NCBI GenBank assembly: GCA_036971475.1
Contig: JBAIZL010000002.1
Location: forward strand, 354,976,082-355,040,081
Source of the DNA: Prosapia bicincta
Taxonomy: Eukaryota; Arthropoda; Insecta; Hemiptera; Cercopidae
DNA length: 64,000 nt
Direction of reading: 5' to 3'
The stretch's first letter is position 1, and each line of letters opens with the position of its first letter. Shown piece after piece: positions 11,434 through 24,300 of the stretch. Both the position numbers and the translations under genes were made by a program. Under the pieces are notes generated by a model. It was not told the DNA's origin and made no database searches. It saw nothing but the letters and a program-made list of their open reading frames with translations.

Positions 11434-14271
11434 AAAATTAGTTTAATCAGTGAATTCAAGATGATTACATCAAGCAACTTTAAGACTTAATATTAATAAA
11501 GTATCCATTAAAAATGAATGGCCTACATGCCTAATCTATCAATAATACCAGAACAATTGTTTACATTAAAATGACGTTTAAAGCCGCAGTTTACAGTCAG
11601 ATAGGGATTTTCAGGAGGTTGGTTGTTATCTCGCCAGATTTGTGCCTCAAATGAATTAACAGATGTCTGTTTTAAAACAGAGAAGAAGGTTATGCTTGTT
11701 ATTACTTCAAACAGGTATTTTCTAAAAAGTACATTAAGCTATACACAGAGAGGAGTCTGACAATGAAGAGTTCATGGCAGAAAATATTTTTAATATCTTC
11801 ATACATAAAGTAAACCCAAAAGGATATGGATGGAATTTAAATCATGTTTATTGTATTGTATAAAAGGGAAAGATTGATTTTAAAAGTATAACAAAAGATA
11901 ATATATATGTAAAGTATCAAATGTTATGGTAAATAGGAGTTTTATTCAAAAAATAAAAACAAATAAAGTGAAATCGAGGAACTAATAGGGGTTATTATTA
12001 AAAGAACATAATGAAGTGTTATGAATAAACAAATTTTTTAAGTAAATAATCACATCTTATTTTCTAACATAAAAGCAATAGTGTAGTGAATTGGTATAAA
12101 CACTGTAATGTTAACTAACATATATGCAAATTCATAGATTCTAAGAGTATTTGAGGTCCTCATGCATAAGCTATAAGAAGAGAGGTGTTAGATTAGAAGC
12201 ACTTATTATGAAATGATTGAAATCCTTCTCAATGAACTACATATTAATTCATTGATGAAATACTAATTATGAATAATAATATATGCATTATATATTTCAA
12301 CGATTGTTTGGACTTGTATGTGCTAGTAAGAAACCCTTCCGTAGAGTGGTAGAAACACTTATCTGAATGTACAAACCTTGTTCAGCTAGTCTTAGGTTAA
12401 TTTCTTTTTTCCACCAACTCAATTTGCTTTTTTTCGCCATGTTCAATTTTCTGCATTACTGATACTAATAGAGCATCGACAGGACCTTAGTTATCAATTA
12501 AAAACTGTGATTTTCTTTGTATTTCAAGTCATGAAGCCAAATTATTGATTATATTCTAAATTGCCACTCAACTAACTGATGGATATTCTGAATTGAAATG
12601 TTTTATTATAAATACGAAATTTAACAATACATTTTTATAAATTTAAATAAAGTTTTAAAAAAATAATGAAAATTGAACTATTAAATAATTACTATACTAT
12701 AAGTTAGGAGAGCTTTCCTTGCTTGGAAGTTGAATAATTTTTTTAAATGGTGAAGATCATCTAGTGAAATAAAACATATTTTCTCAACCTAATGTAAAAA
12801 AAAACATTTAAATTATAAAGTTGGGTATTCACTAATTATATTATTAGAAAGTGTTATAATATTACAAGAAACACAGACGATACAATCCCTGTATTAATTT
12901 ATTTGCATATTTTAACCTAAGTTATCATTGATTAAAAAAGAATGCATTTCCTGTTATTAAAGTATTAAATTAGTATGAAATTTTGAATGTTTGTTTCTAT
13001 CCTAAACTTAAGCTGCAAATATACACTTAATAGTAAATATTTTAAAATGTTTAAACTCTTCCCTAAGTACCTTGAATTGTCAGTAGCTCATACACTCAAC
13101 TGCCTTTCCCTCTCCACGTGTAACAACTTTGTCACATACAGTCACTTGAGAAAGGTGAAACTTTGTATACTACTTCCATTAATTAATATGTAAAAGTAAT
13201 GATAACTTCTGACATTGCTAGTACCAAGAGGCTGTCATTAGTAATAGGAGAGATAAAAGACAATATGGTTTTTTGTTTTGTGAATAACACTGCCCTTCAT
13301 GCACCTGCCTTTAACCCGCGAATGATCGCCCCCTGTTTTGTAACGTAAATCATTGTGCGGGTATAAGACATTCAAAATTTACAAACACATTATTAATAAT
13401 AAATACTTTCATTTAAAACTAATTTTTTAGTTACTAATTAGTTACAATATTTTTTTCCATCAGTTATTTATATTAACATTAAAAAACTTAAAATTATTAA
13501 GCAGGTAAAATATCCAACAAATCCTAAAGCAATTTTTATTTTAAAAATGTTTTTTATAATAGTGAAATACTTAATAACTACTTTCATACTTAAATCATAA
13601 TATTTTTTACATACTAATAATATTACTAAGGGATTTTAATAACATCAACAAATTTATTCTGTAGTAACAATTAATAAAATTAAGAGTACAAACTCTTATT
13701 CATGTAAAAAAATGAATTCAGTTAAATATGTTACTCATTTTTAATGGATATATATTTATTTATCTAAAACAATGACAATTTTGTTCACAACCAATGAATT
13801 CCCAAATTCACAAATTTTTTTTTAAATAAGTGCTTTTTCGTTATAAAATCATAATTTCTTGCGTTTAAATATTCAAATTTTGAAGTTGTAACTGAATTCC
13901 AAAAGTAAATGAAATACCTCTATAGTTGGCTACATAACTTTATAAAAGTAATTAAAAATTATGGAGGAATATATGCTTTTTAGTAAACCATAAAAAACTG
14001 TGAGTGCTATAACCAATCTTCAAAGTTTATCATATTCTTCAAAATTCTATTGAGTTCTTGGTAAGCACTTTCAAGGACTATAACAACTTATTGATCTTAC
14101 AACTCCTAGCAGTGCTCTACCTATAGCAGATATTCAACTATATTTTAAAAAATTAAGGAAGCAGCCTATCTATAGCTTGTTGTTTTAATGTTACAATTAA
14201 TTCCTAAACATCAAACGGATTAAGTAACATGATTAAGATAATGAAAGTATGTACATTATTGAAGGAATATA
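11434..14271. other. AT-rich sequence without a recognisable gene
   Basis: The only open frame of note, 68 codons from 12987, has no recognisable motif and lies in low-complexity AT-rich DNA. Confidence 0.6.
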
Positions 14272-14948
14272 TGAAGCTACAGCATAGTAGGTAATCCCAA
14301 CTTTATAATTTCAATATATCTATTCCAGGCATGTGGCTCAGCCCATGCAATACCTTAGTTTCTAACTATTTCCATTACCAGGAAAAATGTTATTCAGTAA
14401 TCCCAATTGTACATTTTTTCAAAATCTGTTTATATACTTAGGAAAATAACTATTGTAATTATTTGTAGTTTAGACCAGTGCTGTACCCAGAATTTCATTA
14501 TATGGTTGAGGGAGGAAAGACATATACAAGGGGAAGGGAGGGACATCAACTTTTGTAATATTCCCTGAATCAGTCAAGTTACTTCAGTACATCGTACTTG
14601 GTTTTACATTAGGACGCCAGCTCAACAACTGCGTATAATTAATAGATATTCATGAAGCTTTTTATTGTTGATACATTTAAATATTATTAACATTTTAATT
14701 TCCTAGCTAACTGATGCTCCTAATACTTCAGGCACAAATAAAACTACAGCATGGTGGGCAATCCCATCTTTATAATTCCAAAAGATCTATTTCATGCAAG
14801 TGGATCTGCCCACGCAATAACATGTTTTTTTATCTTTTTCCATAACCAGGCAATAACTGTAATGGGTACCGCAATACATATTGTAAAATTTTTCAAAATT
14901 GATTTATAAATTAGGAAAAACACTTATTGTAATTATTTGTAATCCAGA
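14272..14948 (+). repeat. Diverged ~205-bp direct duplication, period ~467 bp
   Basis: 14272-14476 and 14739-14948 align throughout. Shared pieces include ctacagcat.gt.ggcaatccca, tttataatt.caa.a.atctatt, ccat.accagg and attgtaattatttgta. No protein is encoded. Confidence 0.8.
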
Positions 14949-15009
14949 CAAAATTGTAAAAATTAAATAATTTAAGCTTATCAGTTTTTAAGAATTGTTT
15001 TGATCAATT

Positions 15010-15240
15010 TTTATTTCGGCCTACCTAGATAATTTTTTTATTTTATCCAGCCCTCCTCCTAAAACGTTTGCCCATCATTGTCCTAACCAAATTTGACTTT
15101 CAAAAGTCTTTTCCTATAGAGGCCTGAGGATGATAATGATCTAGACATCGAAATGTTGCCATAACAGAATAAAATATTATACTTCACTTCCATAACAGCA
15201 GTATTTTATTATCATTACCAACATTAGCTGTCATTAAAGA
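15010..15240 (+). repeat. Dispersed repeat with CTGAGGA...GAAA motif
   Basis: Matches 23672-23900 across aaaacgtttgcccatca, the following gatgataatgatct block, and attatacttcactt. The string CTGAGGA (15124-15130), followed about 20 bases later by ATCGAAAT, resembles the ends of Penelope-like and related elements, where such sequence can be part of a hammerhead ribozyme. The hairpin expected between the two core pieces does not pair well next to the core. Confidence 0.7.
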
Positions 15241-16199
15241 ATTTGTATTGCCAGAAACTGTTTAAAGTGTATATTTCTTCTGTATTGAATATCACAAGTT
15301 AAGCATCAACATATAACAATAAATAAAATTATTTTTAGGAAAAATGTTTAATACTATCGCTACAATCTACGTACAAAATAATAAAATATTTTTATAAGGT
15401 AAAATAATGATTAAAGATTAATTTCTGCTCCAAAGAATTTTTAAAAAGCACGCCAGGCTGGATAATTAAGATAAAACCGTAATTTCTCTGTTGTTGCAGG
15501 TGTGACGGTTGTATAGAGAAGAACAATAACGCTTTTCCAAAGTAGTTTACAAATAAAAGATTAGAATTAACCGATATATAATCAACGAATATTCCACAAT
15601 ACTGCAATTAGGCCTATGTAAACACCTCAATGGAATTTATTTCCAATTACTTTGTTTCCTAATTTCTTTTTATATTTAAAATCATCAAGCGTGTAAAATC
15701 TTTAGAAATATCTATCTGAAATCACGTAAAATTATAAAATAATAACAATAGGCAGTCGAGTGGATGACGGACGAAAATGTCTATTTCTTACAACGTCTTT
15801 GACTGAGTAAAATAAACTGAAATGTATCTTACGTTTAGCGATATATATATATATATATATTAATAATAGAGCTTAAAGAGAAGGGGAAAATATTGTAATT
15901 TTTTTAGATAAAAACAATGTAAAACATCCAATTTCCTTTTACTAAATATTGTTTTTATTTATTTTTACAATATTTATTCAAACGAAGATTGTTATCCTTG
16001 GAAAATATATAATCAGACCATATTTCCAAATCAGTCAGTGGGACTGGCCTATAGAAGTGAACAATGTACCTTTATTACTCTAATTATTATGCTCAGTACG
16101 GGAGCCTGTAACCCACACTAAGCGCGTCTCCAGGTGTAGATAAGGGAATAGGTATTCCCTAAGGTATAGGCATATTCCGAGTAGGTATTTATGTTGGGA
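15241..16199. other. Intergenic sequence, nothing recognised
   Basis: A 71-codon minus-strand frame (15392-15607) shows no recognisable motif and is not annotated as a gene. Confidence 0.55.
15840..15860. repeat. (AT)10 microsatellite
   Basis: A short AT run. Confidence 0.9.
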
Positions 16200-16779
16200 T
16201 AAGGGCCTTCTAATTATATTATTTCAATTTTGTCTTCTTTGTTCTTATATTCTAATCTAAATAAATTTTCAATAGTTGCCATATTAAGGTTTCTAGGCTT
16301 GAGACAATTGGTCGTTGGTTTAAATTCTTCCGTTGCATCCATTTGATATATATCAAAAGGGGTGACACTATAAGTTGTCTTCATTAGAATATAATATATA
16401 ATTTGCTTCGAAATTGTCACAATTATTTAAAAAGTCTTTAATGTGTATTGTACCGTCTATAAGTTTTTTTAAGTATGCAGTGTTATAATTTTTATTCTTT
16501 GGTAGTTTAACTATGTGTTTTCCCTTTTATAGGTTATTTTTTCAGTCCTAGTAGTTGTTTGTATTTATTATTATTACACTCTAGGGTATTGCGTTGTAGA
16601 TTTATGTTTGCGTTTAATTATTTAAAGTCTCATGACCTATTAAAATGTCGTATTTGTCTGAGAAATGGAAGTAATATTTACATTTTTACTAATAGATCTG
16701 TTCCAAATGTATTATCTAAACTAAAGACAATATATTCGGAACTATGTTTTATGCCAGTTGGCTTCTTTATTGTGATTCC

Positions 16780-16890
16780 CTCTGCGTGTCGTGCTTGATT
16801 TACTAAGTTAGAATTTATATAATTTTTTGATGAACCTGTGTCTACTAACCATGTATTTTCTTTGGAATCAAAAAACTACGGTAGATTTCT
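16780..16890 (-). pseudogene. Retroviral-type aspartic protease active-site segment
   Basis: Reads WLVDTGSSKNYINSNLVNQ on the minus strand. D-T-G followed by S and then a YI pair matches the catalytic loop of Gypsy proteases. The flanking frame is interrupted within about 100 bp on each side. Confidence 0.65.
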
Positions 16891-17401
16891 ATTAGTCACA
16901 TTTAGGTTGAATATTATTCCGGGACTTTGAGTGGTTTTTTACTTATTCCCAATAAGTCATTTACTTGTTGTGTTAAATGTGATACTATTTGCAAATCCTT
17001 AATCTCTCCACTCGTGAGATTTTCTATTTCTGTAATTTCATCTGCAGGTCTTTGGGGCGATTTGACTGATCTCATAGAAACAGTTCGATTGGTTCGGTAA
17101 TGTACGCTGGATCTTTGTTGAAAAGGTCTTGAATTGAAATAATTTTGAGGACTTGTATTTTACTATTTTTATGGTAAAGAAATGGAGAGTTCTAGTATTT
17201 TCATGATAGTTATAGAAGTTTCAAGGTCCAGTATTCTGAGGTTGCCTTAAGAGATTTCGAGGTTGTTTTTTGTGGTTTTAAGAACGTTTTTATGGTTTTG
17301 GAGTCCACTGTCTCTAATGATAGTTATCTTCTTTTGTTGGTGTTACTTTAATCTATGTAATAACAGACTGCAGTTGTTAATAGAATTGGTTTTAGCTTCT
17401 T

Positions 17402-17635
17402 CTAAGATTTTGACTTGTAATAGACTAATTCCTCTAACTGACTTGGTATCTCTGTACAGAAGGTTTTTACTAGTGTTAAATCTAGTTGTAGTATGAGTTG
17501 CTCTAACGCGGCGGTTTTTATTCCGTCTAATCTAGCTCTATTCAAGGCTGTTGCTCGTTTTTTACTTAATTTGTTTAAAAAATCGGAACGGTTTTTTGTG
17601 TGGCTCATCTTCGATATAGTTATGGCAAAAATCAT
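17402..17635 (-). pseudogene. Gag-like N-terminal fragment (77 codons)
   Basis: The first open piece of the decayed Gypsy element. It is predicted helical and basic (RSDFLNKLSKKRATALNRAR). Its gag identity rests on its position upstream of the protease, not on a diagnostic motif. It ends at a stop, and gag-like reading continues in other frames. Confidence 0.4.
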
Positions 17636-17640
17636 ATTTT

Positions 17641-19099
17641 AGACTGTTCTATTGTTTGTAAGTTATTTTTTTATGTGTATATTATTTCCGCCACAGTTTC
17701 GCAGCCGTTATTATAAGCTACCGTCTCGGCTGGGCCTTCTAGTTTTTTTCATACTTGCTTTATATAACAACCAGCGATTACTTTTGTACTCTGTAATGTT
17801 GTCAGTGCAATAACTAGTAATTAAGATTTTTTACATATGAATATACATAATTTACATAACGGGTTTACATAATGAATAATTTTATGTGGGAAACCGTCAT
17901 AGGTTGGGATAAATTTCAAAACGTCGTGTGGAATAGGTTTTGAGATAAGCGCCATATTTGATTTGTACTCACGGTTATGTTGTGAAGACGTTGTTTGGAT
18001 GCTAATTGATGATGACTGTCCTGTAGTCTGAAGGTCGAGCTGTTCTAGAAGACAATCAGGAAGGTAGGTGTAGCTCTTGGAAGTAGTGCCGCTGAATCGC
18101 TATTTTGACAGAAACAGACGTTCTAACAATCGGCACAAGAAGTGACTGGTGAATATTCGAGATGATAGATCACGGTTAATTTACGTAAAGAACACGCCAT
18201 GGCCCGTTAAGTAACTCAGATACGTGGTAACTTAAAAAAATGCTTTATTCATAGCTAGAGCCTGTTACAGTTGATGTAGATGAACAGTGTAGAATCTAAT
18301 ACAGAAATTAGGACAAAACAACTTTCCTTAAAACTAACAGAGTAACGCTCAGTATCTGGTCAAAATCTATCTGCTGTTCCATTTAATAAAACTAGCTTAA
18401 ATATACTTTGTCATTTCATGTCTTTTCACACTTACCTATTGAACATCTGGCCATTCTTAATGCAAGTGAGAATAATTTATAACAAGGGGTTATAAGGGCT
18501 ACTTAGTTTGTCATCAAAGGGTCAAAGGTTCTTTCTGTTTCTATACTATAACTATCGCTCTCCTCAGGCATCAGTTTGTGGTTGTTGGAAAGAGTTTCTT
18601 TTTTGATGTGTCACGCACAAGACTGGGCGTCTGTGCTGTATAATGGATATTTATAAACCCTCGATACTTGCAGCATAAATAAAGGCAGATATTTATTGCC
18701 CAATGATCTCCCTTCAGACGTCTAAACATAATAGATCGCTTCGGCAGTTTTATTATACACTGGAGGGAGAAGCTCAGAATGTATATAGTTCTAAATCTAA
18801 TTCGAATGTTTTAATTAGTCTCGAGATTGGTCTTAATTAACGAGTTTATACTGAACGAAAACTTGCAAATATTTTTTTTTTAATATGCACCACAAGTGGT
18901 GGCTAGCTTCATATATGAATTGTTTTCTTAGGTTTATTTCGAAATATGGGTGTCTTGGAAGCTGGAAATTAAAATTAATATCTCAACCTGAAAATTATGT
19001 ACACACACACACAAATACAAGAGCGCGTAGACTCACTAAGGCCAGTTTATAAATAAAAACCTCTAAATGTACATATAAACTGATAAAAGTAATACATTT
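17641..19099. other. Region upstream of the Gypsy remnant, no gene seen
   Basis: If the element kept its 5' LTR it would lie here, reading leftward. No matching LTR on the other side and no clear primer-binding site was found, so none is annotated. Confidence 0.5.
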
Positions 19100-20182
19100 G
19101 TAAAAAAAAGTAGTTTTCAAAGGCACCGAATAATTCGTAAATTGTAACAGACATTAGAAATATGAAATTCTAATAAATTTCAACAAATATATTATGTTTT
19201 GATTTGTTTTTACAATACGAATGCAAACGTTTAGTAGGCTTATGAATATTCTGGTCTGCAAAGGCTAGAAAAGAATTTTTTAATGGTAAGAGCAAACCTA
19301 CATATCCTTAGGTAGCATTAAAAGAAACGGTAACATTAACCTGCCATGGTAGGGCCGTTATATGGATTATATGAAATATGAGTACAACTAAATATGCGTA
19401 CACAGAGAATCTTGAGAAAGATGCGTACGGATCAAGTATTTACAGATAAGAAGGTAAGCTATGACGTCATAGCATTGAGACAGGAAATAAATGCGAATAA
19501 GATTTAGGCGTACGAGGATCTTTCAAATCATTGCACTACATAAATGAGTTTCTTAAATGAGTATCTCTAAACTAGACAAAGATGTCGCCCAGCTTCATGG
19601 GGTCTGGAGATACTTAAACCTGATTTCTTTCACAATTTTTCCAGGCATTAGACTGAAAAAAATGATAAAGATATCACTTTAAATCACGTTTAAAATCAAA
19701 TTGTAAACTTGTCATATTTTTTTTTGTTTTTTGTTTTTTCATTTTATTAAATACGTTTTAGTTTTACAGAAATTTTTAATTATAATCTACATTGCAAATT
19801 GACCATATTATTTGATCTTACCACCTGATTTCATTGATCTAATCCTTTGTTTGAATATATGAAAGAGATTTTAAACAAGACATCACGTCTCCAGTTTCTA
19901 GGCAAATTTTTACTGTTTTTCTAAACAGTTAAAGCAATATATTTTGTTTATCTTCTCTTTCTTTCAAGAGCAACCTCAGCCTCAAGTGCACATGAGTCGC
20001 AGTTTCAGCCTCTTTTTTTAAACAATAAACGACATCTTTTACTCCTGGTTTAACGTTAAAAAAGTGTATTTTCTCTTGAGGTGGCAGCCTTCTACACTTT
20101 TTGTTGTTCGATGTCTTCTTTGATGGTATGATGACAAGAACTCCAACCTTGAATCCAACTTCGAATCGTCTACAGAATTTTA

Positions 20183-20380
20183 GTCACCACCAGAACTGGC
20201 GAAAATGAAGAGGGCGAAGACAATGAGGACGAAGAGAAAACACCCAGACGATTGAAGGTCTTGAAGCGACAAAGCTTACGAGATGTCACAATTTCACTGC
20301 TGATTCATGAACTATTGTACTCTGTGAAGGACTGTATGCAATTGATAAGGAAACGTAACAGTGGGAAGCTTCTTTGTTAA
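20183..20380 (+). CDS. Hypothetical frame in composite repeat copy B
   Basis: The counterpart of the copy A frame at 4991-5233. It is open for 66 codons to a stop at 20378-20380, and the frame stays open upstream to about 20153 without an ATG. It contains an acidic run (ENEEGEDNEDEEK), a basic linker and SLRDVTISLLIHELLYSVKD. Compared with A, two changes are synonymous (Arg and Val codons) and two are not (LG to HE). A 1-bp difference after CMQ moves the end to a different C-terminus. No known domain. Confidence 0.3.
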   Translation, partial: VTTRTGENEEGEDNEDEEKTPRRLKVLKRQSLRDVTISLLIHELLYSVKDCMQLIRKRNSGKLLC

Positions 20381-20929
20381 ACTTTAGGAAACAAATTAGC
20401 AATAATATAAACTAGGGCAACTCTTGCGTAAAAAAATTGTTTAGAACTTATTATTGCTTGGATAGTGCCTGCTTTATTTATATTTGCCAAATGCATAGTG
20501 TAGTGATTTAGTTTATTAGAGGTAAATACTGTATCATATTATATCTAAAGTTAACAGCTTCTCTCATTAAAAGGTATGTAATCCTATTGTACTGTAGGAA
20601 CTAAAATTATTACAGTATTTATGACTTTAAATAATGCCATTTGTATATTGTGGAAGCTTCTCCAACTCGGAAAATATTTGCAATCTTTTGCAATTCCTCT
20701 TTAAACAGGTTTTACCTTAGTTTAGAGGTATATGACTCGGGGAGACATCGGGAGTCTGGTTTTTACGCGTTTCTCACATATCAAAGTTACCACTAACCAT
20801 AGTCAAACGCTATTGCTTCCTCTTGTACCCATATTCCGCAGTAATCGTTTTTCATGCCATCGTTATAGCAAACGGTAATCATAGATGACCTGGAGCGTTG
20901 TCCATGTCTTTACAACCCCTTATAGAACG

Positions 20930-21335
20930 AAGAATAAGTTAGGGTGGTTGGGATTAAAAAGGACAAAGGATATAGGGGAAGTGCTGGGTTTGCGTGAGCA
21001 AGATGGAGAGCATGAAGTAAACCTACAGAGTTGTCGAGCCCTTATAGCTTCTTAAAGACGAGGCATATGATTGGGTGGATGGGATTTTAAAGGACTAAGG
21101 ATATAGGGGAAGTGCTGGGATAGCGTGGGCAAGATGGAAAGCCTGAAGTAAACCTACAGAGTGGTCGAGCCCTTATAGCTTCTTAAAGACGAGGCATATG
21201 ATTGGGTGGATGGGATTTTAAAGGACTAAGGATATAGGGGAAGTGCTCGGATAGAGTGGGCAAGACGGAAAGCCTGAAGTAAACCTAAAGAGTTTTCAAT
21301 TCTTTGCATTTTCCTAAAGACGAGAAATACGTTTG
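20930..21335 (+). repeat. Tandem ~131-bp units, core of copy B
   Basis: aggcatatgattgggtggat occurs at 21061 and 21192, giving a 131-bp period, with one more diverged unit on the left. Units share the ggactaaggatataggggaa block with A and C. The first unit is open in the 41-residue frame of copy A; later ones have stops. Confidence 0.88.
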
Positions 21336-21350
21336 AGTGATGGTTTCATG

Positions 21351-22199
21351 AGTATGGTTTATATATATAAAAGAGGTCCCCCGCTCTACAACATTATGAC
21401 GTAAAAGATTTTGGTGTTGCATATAATGAGGTTTCTTAACAATTGTTTATATTGATAACACTTGGGACAATCATTTACTGATATTTTTTAAGGTATATTA
21501 TTATATTATGTTGCGTATATGAACAAAACTAAATCATATGTGTGATGCATGTTGTGGAAAACGAAAGGAAGATACATATCCCTACATCAGCAATATATGA
21601 GTTCACTCATGTTCTTATCTAATTCATATAGACTGCAGGTGCTCAAAGTAATACAAGTGATATATTGTTTTTATTATATTAGCCTTTATGAAGAAAACTG
21701 AGTCAGTACTATGGTATTGTATGTCTTTAATTAACATGTCCAATCCAATAAATCTTACAAAAGTAAATACTTGCACATAGCCTTTACTTAAATAGAAATA
21801 GAAGAGGGCCGTTTTGTGATTCAAGTATGATATTTGATTCTGCTGTGCAGAAAATTCTATTCTAGATAGTTTCCGTTTTTAATTTTAATCTGAACTTTTC
21901 AAATATGCTTTATTTTTACATACAGCTGAAATTATTCTGTTGTTCATATGTGTTTTTATAATATAGTGATCGATGTGAAAAATCTGTGTCGATTGATCTT
22001 CTAGATATGAAGTGTGTGTCATTGGTATAAGATTCACACTTCATTACAGGTGTAAATTCTGGAATAGTGAAAGATTTCCTTACCCAGAGATGGGCAATGT
22101 ACGGTCCACAATATGGTTTTTGAGTAACAACTAAAATTACTCATAAGAAAATTTAATAACTGTTTTATTCTCATAGTGTTTCTTTGTCGATAGTGGGTT
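21351..22199. other. Intergenic sequence, nothing recognised
   Basis: A 66-codon minus-strand frame (21624-21824) has no recognisable motif. Confidence 0.55.
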
Positions 22200-23420
22200 T
22201 TTGATATTTCGATTGTTAGAATGGGAAGTAAAAACCTAAAGTTGATTCAGCATGTCCGGTTTTTAAAGAACAGGGGATTTGGATATACTTTTTCACTCCT
22301 AAAAAGGATAAACCTGTGTGTCAAATTAGCAATAAAGCTGTAGTCGTATTTAAGGAATGCATCCTCTCACGACACTTCATGACAAAATATAACAAAGCCA
22401 ATTATGAAACTATGACTGAAGAAGAAGGGAAATAAAAAGCAAGATATATACTTTAAAAAATTGTCATATTAGCAAAAAGAAAAAATTAATAAGTTTTTCT
22501 CCAAATCTGGCTACACATCCCTATTATGTTGTAGATTGGGATTTGCAAAAAATAATCTATATTCTAATGGCGAATTTGTAAAATCTGGTATGTTCCAAGT
22601 ACATTGTGTGATGAAAAAAAAGAAATTGAGACAGTTAGTTATTCTCAAAAACAATCACTTCTAGAATTAAAATAACATCTAAGCAGTTGGTCTCACAACT
22701 GGAGTCAAAGATAAGCGATTTTAAATTCTGTTGTTTTGCTTTGGATGTAAGTACGGACATAACTAACTCAGCTCAGTTACTGAGATTTATATCAGGTATT
22801 GATGACAATTTTTGTGTTATGAAGGTTTAGATTGGGTGTGTTCATTAAATAGAACAACTAAAAAATCAGACATTTTTGAAGAATTTCAACCTACTATCAC
22901 ATTTTGGAAAGTTTATTTTACAAATCTTCTCAGTCCCACCAATAAATTGAACCCGAAACGTCGGGGAATAAACCAACTAATACATGATATTTGGGGTAAT
23001 ATCAGGGGTTTAAAAATACTCAAAATATCTAGTCTAGAGAGATTTTACTCATTTTCCAAGTCTAAGAACTAATTCAGTTAGGCAAAACAAATTTATGATC
23101 TATGAGAAAATATTTTATGAAGAATTAAATGAAGATCCAAGACTTCAAAGTAATCGAACAGGACCTGTACACTTTAAGGAAGCGATTTAATGTGGATTGT
23201 CAGTCAGTCAAACCAGAATTACAGCTCGAACTATGTGAGTCACACTGTAATCGTGTATTGAGGCAAATATTTCTGAACGATTCTAAAATTAAGTTTTACA
23301 AGGCACGGTCGTAATCAAGATTCCAAAACATGAAATCTCTCGCTCAGAAGATAACTGCAATGTTTGCATCTTTCTACAACTGGAAACAGGTGTTCTATAC
23401 TATGAAGCTTCACAAAAACA
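22200..23420 (+). pseudogene. Degenerate hAT transposase (GTF2IRD2/ZBED-like)
   Basis: Three family landmarks appear in order across several frames. A BED-like zinc finger reads KPVCQISNKAVVVFKE...SRHFMTK near 22300-22400, with the second Cys changed to Ser. A catalytic-core start reads CFALDVSTDITNSAQLLRFI near 22730-22795. The C-terminal dimerisation region (about 23210-23410) reads ELQLELCESHCNRVL and then KITAMFASFY. Members of this family are cut-and-paste transposases of ~600 residues. Here the middle is largely unreadable and stops are frequent. Terminal inverted repeats were not found. Confidence 0.6.
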
Positions 23421-23671
23421 GTGTTAAAACCCACTGACTTAACTCCATTTAGCTTTACCACTGCAAATCAACTCATCTCAGTTTCTACCATATTATGAAC
23501 AATTTGTAGAAGCTCAGACACAGTGTCACCTGTTACTATTCCGCCTTCACGCTCTAGAGAATAATCGATTTTTTATTTGTCCATCAAAATTGTTTAATAC
23601 TGCAGCATATAAGTTGAATGTGTTGTAAAAATTAAAAAAAAAATAAAGTTGATCACGTTTTAGGAATTTGC

Positions 23672-23900
23672 TTTGTTTGATTTATATTTTGCCCTGCCTA
23701 GAAAATTTTTTTTTATATCTGACTCTCCTTTTAAAACGTTTGCCCATCACTATCCTAACCAAATTTGTCTTTTAGAAGGCTTCTTGTATAAAGGCCTAAT
23801 GATGATAATGATCTATATATCGAAATGTCGCCATAGCAGAAAAAAATATTATACTTCACTTGCAAGACAGCAGTTTTTTATTTCCATTAACAATTCTGTC
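23672..23900 (+). repeat. Second copy of the repeat at 15010-15240
   Basis: Collinear with 15012-15240 with moderate divergence. Here the first core string is CTAATGA instead of CTGAGGA, followed by ATCGAAATG. Confidence 0.75.
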
Positions 23901-24059
23901 CGAGTGTTTTATATGTTCTGCATAAAATTAAATTTACTAGCCAAAGTCTTAATGTTTTTGGTAAATAGAGCATTATTTTACAAAAATAAAGTTTTTTGTA
24001 TTAATTTGGCAAAAAACCCACTACTTACCGATTCATTAAGCCGACAAGTTTCAATCCAT

Positions 24060-24300
24060 TTTTGACTTTTTCCATTAACTCCAGTTAGTTATGAGAAGAT
24101 AGACAAACCTAAATATCTACATGAAAGCTGAATAGAGTTAAATGTAAAACTGTAAAATAATATTTGTCTGAAAAAAATACTATAAAACTATCATCAACCT
24201 GTTTTGATATTTCAAAAAAAATATATATCTAAACCTTACAGTAACAAAATAAAACTACAAAGTAAACAAATACTAATAGTTATACTTTAAAATTTGTATT
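24060..24300 (-). repeat. Inverted copy of the AT-rich repeat at 8480-9420
   Basis: The reverse complement aligns with 8490-8690 and 9020-9190, including gttttgatatttcaaaa, acaaaataaaactacaaa and ttatgagaaga. Confidence 0.75.

Larger units (their letters stand above)
16200..17640 (-). pseudogene. Degenerate Gypsy-type LTR retrotransposon fragment (gag, protease, start of RT)
   Basis: On the minus strand from 17635 downward the order is a gag-like start, an aspartic protease and the beginning of a pol/RT segment, as in Gypsy elements. The protease active site reads LVDTGSSKNYI at about 16855-16825. The stretch before the 16214 end reads NLFRLEYKNKEDK, like the FRLDHLNxEE entry into Gypsy RT. 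Many stops and frameshifts separate these pieces. The rest of RT, RNase H and integrase are missing and no LTR pair was identified, so this is an old 5' fragment. Confidence 0.6.
19100..21350 (+). mobile_element. Composite tandem-core repeat, copy B
   Basis: The left arm matches copy A (for example atgaatattctggtctgcaa at 19241-19260 and about 4231-4250). The middle matches the 80-aa frame region, and the tandem core starts near 20930. The right arm shared by A and C is absent; similarity stops near 21350. Relative to A it has about 70 extra bases at about 20095-20175. Confidence 0.75.

Noticed and set aside
22812..23314. Two short plus-strand frames as independent genes
   Set aside because: They are fragments or out-of-frame readings of the decayed hAT transposase.
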